A stretch of 8,493 nucleotides of DNA from Gammaproteobacteria bacterium (lineage in GTDB: Bacteria > Pseudomonadota > Gammaproteobacteria > HK1), in contig JAJECB010000496.1 in assembly GCA_022822245.1 (NCBI GenBank), forward strand, positions 1 through 8,493, given 5' to 3'. Positions 5,467-8,493 of this stretch are shown one piece after another. The notes beneath the pieces are model-generated. The model ran no database searches and was not told the DNA's origin. It saw only the letters and a program-made list of their open reading frames with translations. Positions within the stretch are counted from its first letter, which is position 1. Each line of letters starts with the position of its first letter. The translations under genes and the position numbers were made by a program.

Positions 5467-7041
5467 GTGGAATCGAGCACGGCCGCCGGTGGAGGGGGAG
5501 GATCCGCTCCGCCGGCGGTCGAGCTGCGGCGGATCAACAAGCGCTTCGGAGCGGTCCAGGCCAACCGCGACATCGATCTTTCGGTCGACCGCGGGTCCGT
5601 TACCGGGATCATCGGCGAGAACGGGGCCGGCAAGTCCACCCTCGTCTCCATCCTCTACGGCTTCTACACCGCGGACAGCGGAGAGATCCTGATCGACGGA
5701 GAGCCGGTCCGGATGGCCGGCGCCTCGAACGCCATCGAGCACGGCATCGGCATGGTGCACCAGCACTTCATGCTGGTGCCGACGATGACCGTGCTCGAGA
5801 ACGTGATGCTGGGCCGCGAAGGCGGCCCCTTTCTTGCCGATGGGAAGCAGGCGACGCGGGACCGGATGGCGGAGCTCAGCTCGACCTACGGGCTCGAGGT
5901 CGATCCCGACGCGCTCGTCGGGGAGCTGCCGGTCGGCCTTCAGCAGCGGGTCGAGATCCTCAAGGCCCTGCTCCGGGGCGCGCGCATCCTGATCCTCGAC
6001 GAGCCGACCGGGGTGCTCACCCCGCAGGAGGCGGACCGGCTGTTCGAGATCCTCGCGATCCTCAAGCGCGACGGCGTCACCATTCTCCTCATCACCCACA
6101 AGCTGCGCGAGATCATGGCCGCGACGGACATGGTGTACGTGATGCGGCGCGGCGAGATGGTGGCCCGGCGCCCCACCCGCGACACGAGCCAGGAGGAGCT
6201 CGCCCGGCTGATGGTCGGGCGCGACGTGCTGTTCACCGTCGGCGGCGAGCCGGGGGAGCCGGGGGCTCCGATCCTCGTCGTCGAGTCGCTCAGCCATGCC
6301 GATGAGCGGGGCGCGCCCCGCCTCACCGACCTCGCCTTCGAGCTGCGCGCGGGCGAGATCCTCGGCATTGCCGGAGTGGCCGGAAACGGGCAGACGGAGC
6401 TCCTCGACGTCCTGTCCGGCATCGAGCCGCCCCAGTCGGGGAGCATCACGTTCGCGGGAAGGACGTTCTCGGCGTCCGCCCCGCCCGAGCCCTCTCTCCT
6501 GCGCGGCATGGGGCTCGCCCACATTCCGGAGGACCGGCAGCAGCGCGGCCTGGTCCTTCCGTTCACCGCCTCCGAGTCGTCCATTCTCGGGTACCAGGGC
6601 GGGGCAGAGGCGGGCGAAGGCATCTTCCTCGCCCTCGCGGCGATCCGGGCGCGGTGCGAGGGGCTCATGGAGCGCTTCGACGTCCGCCCGCCCGACCCTG
6701 ACCTTCGCTGCGGCGGCTTCTCGGGGGGCAACCAGCAGAAGATGGTGGTGGCGCGAGAGCTCTCCGCCGCCCCGAAGGCCCTGCTCGTCGGCCAGCCGAC
6801 CCGCGGGGTGGACATCGGAGCGATCGAGTTCATCCACTCCCAGCTCCTCGCCATCCGCGACGCCGGTTGCGCCATCCTGCTCGTCTCGGTCGAGCTCGAC
6901 GAGATCATGTCCCTCGCCGACCGCATCCTCGTGATGAACGGGGGCCGGATCGTGGGCGAGGTGGACCGAAGCGAGGCCGACGCGAACCGCATCGGCCTCA
7001 TGATGGCGGGCATCGACCGTCCGGCGGCGACCGCGGCGTGA
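5467..7041 (+). CDS. BMP-type ABC importer ATPase with two nucleotide-binding domains
   Basis: This 524-residue cytoplasmic ATPase powers the importer and holds two NBDs in one chain, as usual for the nucleoside/sugar class. Numbering is from the GTG at 5467. The N-terminus is a Gly-rich tail. NBD1 has Walker A GENGAGKST at 50-58, Q-loop region MVHQHFMLVPTMTVLENVML at about 96-115, signature LPVGLQQRVEI at 154-164, Walker B ILILDEPTGVLTP at 174-186 and switch H211 in THKL. NBD2 has the degenerate Walker A GVAGNGQTELL at 303-313 (no Lys-Ser/Thr), PEDRQQRGLVLPF at 354-366, an intact signature FSGGNQQK at 418-425, and LLVGQPTRGVDIGAIEF at 439-455, where the catalytic Glu is replaced by Gln. This asymmetry is normal for the family: with NBD1 keeping Walker A/B and NBD2 the proper signature, one site is likely fully active. 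The start was chosen from the ribosome site at 5448; TTG at 5446 adds seven residues. The stop overlaps the next gene's GTG. Confidence 0.94.
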   Translation: MESSTAAGGGGGSAPPAVELRRINKRFGAVQANRDIDLSVDRGSVTGIIGENGAGKSTLVSILYGFYTADSGEILIDGEPVRMAGASNAIEHGIGMVHQHFMLVPTMTVLENVMLGREGGPFLADGKQATRDRMAELSSTYGLEVDPDALVGELPVGLQQRVEILKALLRGARILILDEPTGVLTPQEADRLFEILAILKRDGVTILLITHKLREIMAATDMVYVMRRGEMVARRPTRDTSQEELARLMVGRDVLFTVGGEPGEPGAPILVVESLSHADERGAPRLTDLAFELRAGEILGIAGVAGNGQTELLDVLSGIEPPQSGSITFAGRTFSASAPPEPSLLRGMGLAHIPEDRQQRGLVLPFTASESSILGYQGGAEAGEGIFLALAAIRARCEGLMERFDVRPPDPDLRCGGFSGGNQQKMVVARELSAAPKALLVGQPTRGVDIGAIEFIHSQLLAIRDAGCAILLVSVELDEIMSLADRILVMNGGRIVGEVDRSEADANRIGLMMAGIDRPAATAA

Positions 7042-8162
7042 GCAGCGCCCCGCCCCTCCCCCGCTGGGCGGACATCGGCCTGCTGCCGCTCATCAACCTC
7101 GCCATCGCTCTCGTCGTCTCGGGCCTCGTCGTGCTCGCGGTCGGCGAAGACCCGTTCCGCGCCATCGACGTCATGATCCAGGGCGCCTTCTTCTACGAGG
7201 GAAGCCTCGGCTACACCCTCTACTACACCACCAACTTCATCTTCACCGGCCTCGCGGTCTCGGTCGCGTTCCATGCCCTGCTGTTCAACATCGGGGGCGA
7301 GGGACAGGCCTACATCGGCGGGCTCGGGGCGGGGCTCGTGTGCCTCGCGCTCGACGCGGTACTGCCGGGACTCGTCCTCATTCCACTCGCGATCGTCGCC
7401 GCCGCCGCATTCGGGGCGGGGTGGGCGTTCGTCCCCGCCTGGCTCCAGGCCTATCGGGGGAGCCACGTCGTCATCACCACCATCATGTTCAACTTCATCG
7501 CGGCGGGGGTGATGGTCTCGCTCCTCGCGGGACCCCTCATCAAGCGGGGCCAGAGCTCCCCCACGTCGCGCGGCTTCGAGGAGAGCGCCCAGCTTCCCGA
7601 CATCCAGGAGATCCTCGGCTTCGTCGGCATCGAGATCGGGCGCTCGCCGCTCAATCTCTCCTTCCTCCTCGCGATCGCGGCGTGCGTCTTCGTCTGGCTC
7701 CTCATCTGGCGCACCCGCTTCGGCTACGCGGTGCGGACCCTCGGGCACAGCCCGCGGGCCGCCGCGTACGCGGGGATCCGGATCCCGCGCACCATCATCC
7801 TCGCGATGGCGATCTCGGGCGGGCTCGCGGGCCTCATGGCGGTGAACGAGGTGCTCGGCGTGCAGCACCGGCTGCTGCTCAACTTCACGGCGGGCTACGG
7901 GTTCACCGGGATCGCGGTCTCCCTCATGGGACGCAACCACCCGATCGGCATCGTGCTCGCGAGCCTCCTCTTCGGGGCCCTCTACCAGGGGGGGAGCGAG
8001 CTCGACCTCGAGTTCCAGACCATCACCCGCGACATGCTCCTCGTCATCCAGGGACTCATCATCCTGTTCTCCGGAGCCCTCGCCTACATGCTGAACCCGC
8101 CGCTCGCGCGGCTCCTCGCCGCCGTCATGCACCGCCCCCGCGCCCGGGAGGCCCCCGCGTGA
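7038..8162 (+). CDS. BMP-type ABC importer permease 1
   Basis: This 374-residue integral membrane protein forms one half of the import channel. The GTG start (7038) overlaps the ATPase stop in GTGA, so the two are probably translationally coupled. The open frame extends further left, but that part is a shadow of the ATPase gene. Hydrophobic segments lie at about 13-36, 65-84, 90-112, 113-136, 145-165, 205-224, 252-273, 288-316 and 333-352. BPD_transp_2 (PF02653) family marks are FNIGGEGQAYIGGLGAG at 83-99, GSHVVITTIMFNFIA at 141-155, the cytoplasmic coupling loop WRTRFGYAVRTLGHSPRAAA at 224-243 with AGI, and GYGFTGIAVSLMGRNHPIG at 286-304. Length and motifs match the larger permease of nucleoside-type importers (YufP/NupP type). 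The C-terminal tail is Arg/Pro-rich. The stop again overlaps the next start as GTGA. Confidence 0.93.
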   Translation: MSSAPPLPRWADIGLLPLINLAIALVVSGLVVLAVGEDPFRAIDVMIQGAFFYEGSLGYTLYYTTNFIFTGLAVSVAFHALLFNIGGEGQAYIGGLGAGLVCLALDAVLPGLVLIPLAIVAAAAFGAGWAFVPAWLQAYRGSHVVITTIMFNFIAAGVMVSLLAGPLIKRGQSSPTSRGFEESAQLPDIQEILGFVGIEIGRSPLNLSFLLAIAACVFVWLLIWRTRFGYAVRTLGHSPRAAAYAGIRIPRTIILAMAISGGLAGLMAVNEVLGVQHRLLLNFTAGYGFTGIAVSLMGRNHPIGIVLASLLFGALYQGGSELDLEFQTITRDMLLVIQGLIILFSGALAYMLNPPLARLLAAVMHRPRAREAPA

Positions 8163-8493
8163 ACGAGCTCGCGTTCCAGCTCCTCCTGACCCTGGACGCC
8201 ACCCTGCGGCTCGCGACCCCGCTCGTCTTCTGCGCGCTCGCGGGCCTTTTCTCGGAGCGCTCCGGGATCATCGACATCTCGCTCGAAGGGAAGCTCCTCG
8301 GGAGCGCGTTCGCGGCCGGAGCGGTCGCGGCGGTGACCGGCTCGGTGTACCTCGGGCTTCTCGCCGCGGTCGGGGTGTCCGTCGCCATGAGCCTCGTGCA
8401 CGGCTTCGCCTGCATCACCCACCGGGGGAACCAGATCATCAGCGGGCTCGCGGTGAACATCCTCGCGTCCGGTCTCACCGTCACCCTCGGGAT
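8159..8493 (+). CDS. BMP-type ABC importer permease 2 (5' part, cut by window end)
   Basis: The first 111 codons are present, starting at a GTG (8159) that overlaps the previous stop in GTGA. The opening NELAFQLLLTLDATLRLATP leads into a hydrophobic segment. The family pattern FSERSGIIDISLEGKLLGSAF follows at about residues 29-49, where relatives have a motif of the form R-x-G-hydrophobic-x-(N/D)-I-x-x-EG-x-hydrophobic. Two more hydrophobic stretches come next, then HRGNQIISGLAVNILASGLT at about 87-106, which resembles the conserved G-x-QhhSGhAhN motif. It is the second, usually shorter (~300 residues) permease of this importer class (YufQ/NupQ type), pairing with permease 1. The rest lies beyond position 8493. 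Confidence 0.92.
   Translation, partial: MNELAFQLLLTLDATLRLATPLVFCALAGLFSERSGIIDISLEGKLLGSAFAAGAVAAVTGSVYLGLLAAVGVSVAMSLVHGFACITHRGNQIISGLAVNILASGLTVTLG

Noticed and set aside
6240..6270. Short direct repeat GAGCCGGGG in the ATPase (peptide GEPGEPGAP)
   Set aside because: It is a short flexible linker between the two NBDs in a normal position, too small to count as a repeat element.
4174..6837. Long minus-strand open frame (887 codons) opposite the binding protein and ATPase
   Set aside because: Its composition is charged and low-complexity, with no recognisable domain. The plus strand over the same bases encodes clear BMP and ABC motifs.
5940..8132. Long minus-strand open frame (730 codons) opposite the ATPase and permease
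   Set aside because: It is an antisense shadow created by high GC at third codon positions: Arg/Glu/Asp-rich, with no start context or motif.
1..8493. CRISPR arrays, tRNA/rRNA genes, insertion-sequence ends, attachment sites
   Set aside because: No regularly spaced direct repeats, no cloverleaf or rRNA-like sequence, no transposase motif and no flanking terminal inverted repeats were seen by eye.

Overview
This is a very GC-rich bacterial window in which most codons of the metabolic genes end in G or C and several starts are GTG. The periplasmic binding protein has a Sec signal peptide with a signal-peptidase-I site and no lipobox cysteine. That favours a Gram-negative, proteobacteria-like host, perhaps alphaproteobacterial, but nothing here fixes the taxon.

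The left part (1-1110, minus strand) is a small toxin-antitoxin-like cluster. Read in transcription order, it has a HigA-type XRE antitoxin with no HigB partner beside it (1110-820), then a DUF433 antitoxin-like protein (708-463), then a DUF5615 PIN-like protein (from 444 leftwards). The DUF5615 frame runs open to the window edge. Its last ~33 codons look non-coding, while the neighbouring frame there encodes a strongly hydrophobic, G/C3-rich stretch. This points to a frameshift or an unusual gene junction near positions 98-107.

The centre (4156-1121, minus strand) is one giant flavoprotein gene of about 1011 codons. It joins in one polypeptide the three parts that are normally separate subunits of HcnABC-type amine/opine oxidases. 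These are a [2Fe-2S] ferredoxin domain, an FAD/NAD-type oxidoreductase with a BFD-like [2Fe-2S] motif, and a C-terminal DAO-family flavin oxidase. HigA starts only 10 bases after its stop codon.

The right part (4384-8493, plus strand) is a BMP-family (PF02608) ABC importer operon transcribed divergently from the oxidase. It encodes a periplasmic binding protein, a double-NBD ATPase and two permeases. The ATPase/permease and permease/permease junctions are both 4-base GTGA overlaps, and the second permease is cut by the window end. Characterised relatives import nucleosides or riboflavin, but the substrate here is unknown.

The shared 227-base divergent region (4157-4383) holds a perfect 8-bp inverted repeat (4292-4312) that could be an operator. 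The simplest working model, which is inference, is a substrate-specific uptake-and-oxidation module: the importer brings in an amine or amino-acid-like compound and the fused oxidase oxidises it. The toxin-antitoxin genes are probably an unrelated accessory insertion.
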